Shown here one piece after another: positions 7,395 to 8,467 of a stretch of DNA of 8,467 nt. Source of the stretch: Gemmatimonadota bacterium. GTDB taxonomy: Bacteria; GCA-2686955. Position numbers and translations under genes: made by a program. Numbering within the stretch: position 1 is the first letter of the stretch; each line of letters opens with the position of its first letter. The DNA lies in the NCBI GenBank assembly GCA_002686955.1, contig NYZA01000210.1, positions 1-8,467 on the forward strand. Direction: 5' to 3'. Under the pieces are notes generated by a model. It was not told the origin of the DNA and ran no database searches. It saw only the letters and a list, made by a program, of their open reading frames with translations.

Positions 7395-8329
7395 AACAAC
7401 GCGTTCTGGATTGGCCTCGATCTTGGCTCCGTCGCCGCGAAGGCGGTAGTTTTGAATCCTCAGGGCGGGTCTCGAGAATGGAACAGGACCGGTCCGAGGG
7501 CTCCCTCGCCGGCATGATCGAGGGGTTGATACTCCGTTCGCTGGAGGGGATCTCCGATCCCGTGAGAATCGGGATCACCGGTGGCGGCAAGGCGCTCTTC
7601 GCCGGGTTCGAAGCTGCCCTGATCGAGACCGACGTGGTCTCCACCGCCGCGCCGTAGCCGCCGGATTCCCGAACGCCCGAGGACTCATCGAAATCGGGGT
7701 GCATCGCTCGAAGTGGATCCGTCTCGGAGAAAGAGGGGCCCTCGAATCGTTCTCTCTGAACGATCAGTGTGCGGCGGGATCGGACGCCTTCTTGTAGCAG
7801 CAGGCCGGTCGACTCGGCATCGACATCGAGGAGCTTTCCCATATGCGGCCAGTGCGCCTCGGGCAGCCAGCATCGCCGGCCGATGCGCGGTTTTCGCGAA
7901 GTCGGACATGATCCACCAGCAACAGAAGGGCACCCCGGTGGCGGAGGTCGCCTATGGGCTGTGTCTGGCGATTGCCCAGAATTCCCGGGCGACATTGCTG
8001 CGGGGAACCGAGCTCGTGACACCGATCGTGCTCGTTGGAGGGGGCGCATTGAATCCGGGGCTCGTCCGGGCATTCCAAGAGGTGTTCGATTTTTCCGAAT
8101 CCGATCTCATTCAGGTGGACCATCCCCCTTTCTGCGCGGCCCAAGGGGTCGCGATAGCCGCGCGCGAGCGATCGACCGCCGCGACGAGACCGGAAGTGCT
8201 TGGTCACCTGAGCTCGCAATCCGGTCGGGCCTTCAGGGCATCCGCACGCGTGCTCCGGCCCATTCGAGGCTCCGCGCCCCCCCGGCGGCGGAGCCGATCG
8301 CCGCGACGGAAGGCACGATCCGCGCCCAT
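7395..8329 (+). pseudogene. Decayed acyl-CoA dehydratase/benzoyl-CoA reductase activase (BadF/BadG/BcrA/BcrD family)
   Basis: The intact family is a dimeric [4Fe-4S] ASKHA ATPase that powers electron transfer to 2-hydroxyacyl-CoA dehydratases or benzoyl-CoA reductases. Its motifs occur in order but in changing frames. WIGLDLGSVAAKAVVL is near 7407-7454 (frame of 7404). SLAGMIEGLIL and VRIGITGGGKAL follow at about 7499-7597 (frame shifted by one). FPNARGLIEIG, SKWIRL, LNDQCAAGSDAFL and QQAGRLGIDIEELS lie at about 7666-7839 (shifted again). AGRCAVFAKSDMIHQQQKG and IVLVGGGALNPGLVRAF lie at about 7875-8083 (third shift). A TAG at 7795-7797 stands where the family has Glu in FLEQQA. Both cluster cysteines remain (7768-7770 and 7884-7886). 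The phosphate motif GGQDSK reads GVHRSK, losing the aspartate. No start codon precedes the first motif. A final frame ends in EGTIRAHL, resembling the linker into a second activase module in tandem proteins, and stops at the repeat. The family call is secure and decay very likely; sequencing indels could add to it. Confidence 0.85.
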
Positions 8330-8467
8330 CTAGCCCGGACTTCTCACCGGATTTCGTCGCGAGACGGTGTAGGTTCGTGCGGATTCGGTGCTTCGTGCCG
8401 GTTCGACGCGGAGGCGTAGTGGTGCTACGTCGCACAAGGCGAAACGGTGGGAAGTGCCGGCAGGGCA
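8330..8467. repeat. Palindromic MITE-like repeat, copy 2 (inverted, cut by window end)
   Basis: This is the inverted partner of copy 1: position q here corresponds to position 8503 minus q there. The inner 82 bases (8386-8467) carry a single mismatch, at 8396. The outer 56 bases (8330-8385) carry 15 substitutions and no gap. The edge CTAGCCCGGA (8330-8339) is identical in both copies. The TCTCACGAGATTCC arm of copy 1 reads TCTCACCGGATTTC here. The remaining arm would lie beyond the window. It begins directly after the activase pseudogene, in the same orientation relative to that gene as copy 1 has to the dehydrogenase gene. Confidence 0.85.

Noticed and set aside
7769-8419. A long plus-strand open frame at the right end
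   Set aside because: It runs across the conserved activase motifs in the wrong frame. Only its last part (EGTIRAHL) fits the family, so it is covered by the pseudogene call.
7764-8435. A minus-strand open frame at the right end
   Set aside because: It is low-complexity and arginine-rich, antisense to recognisable activase motifs, and runs into the repeat.

Overview
This GC-rich window holds four intact genes, all on the minus strand, one decayed gene on the plus strand, and two copies of a repeat that bound the whole interval in inverted orientation. The topoisomerase proteins resemble the ParC/ParE type I associate with deltaproteobacterial-grade lineages (Myxococcota, Desulfobacterota, Binatota and similar). 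That assignment is from memory of family sequence style and is only moderately secure. Both window edges fall inside repeat copies, as expected if this is a contig broken at a multicopy element.

Layout, left to right. Positions 1-173 are repeat copy 1, an imperfect palindrome with a perfect 14-bp outer arm. Positions 144-1106 (minus) encode a (3R)-hydroxyacyl-CoA-dehydrogenase-like short-chain dehydrogenase whose last nine codons and stop lie in the repeat. Positions 1109-2497 (minus) encode a CoA-transferase of the acetyl-CoA hydrolase/4-hydroxybutyrate CoA-transferase family, only 2 nt upstream of the dehydrogenase, so the two form an acyl-CoA operon. Positions 2498-2825 have no convincing gene but contain a short protein-like frame that may be a remnant. 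Positions 2826-4751 (minus, parE) and 4774-7176 (minus, parC) encode a complete type IIA topoisomerase, probably topoisomerase IV, transcribed parC then parE. Positions 7177-7394 form the divergent upstream region with a 12-bp palindrome. Positions 7395-8329 (plus) are a pseudogene of an acyl-CoA dehydratase/benzoyl-CoA reductase activase, with repeated frame shifts and an amber codon. It ends where repeat copy 2 (8330-8467) begins, apparently at the first residues of a second activase module.

How it fits together. The topoisomerase pair is housekeeping DNA decatenation or supercoil control. The CoA-transferase would load or exchange CoA on a short-chain acid, and the dehydrogenase would oxidise a hydroxyacyl-CoA in a beta-oxidation-like path. 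Their exact substrates cannot be read from the sequence. The activase would once have driven ATP-dependent electron transfer to a radical dehydratase or reductase, but it is no longer functional.

The least ordinary object is the repeat. It has a near-identical 82-bp core, diverged flanks and a shared CTAGCCCGGA edge. Both copies sit inside the 3' part of a coding sequence and read in the same direction relative to that gene. I read it as a palindromic, MITE-like element that gave one gene a new C-terminus and truncated another. Its family is unidentified.
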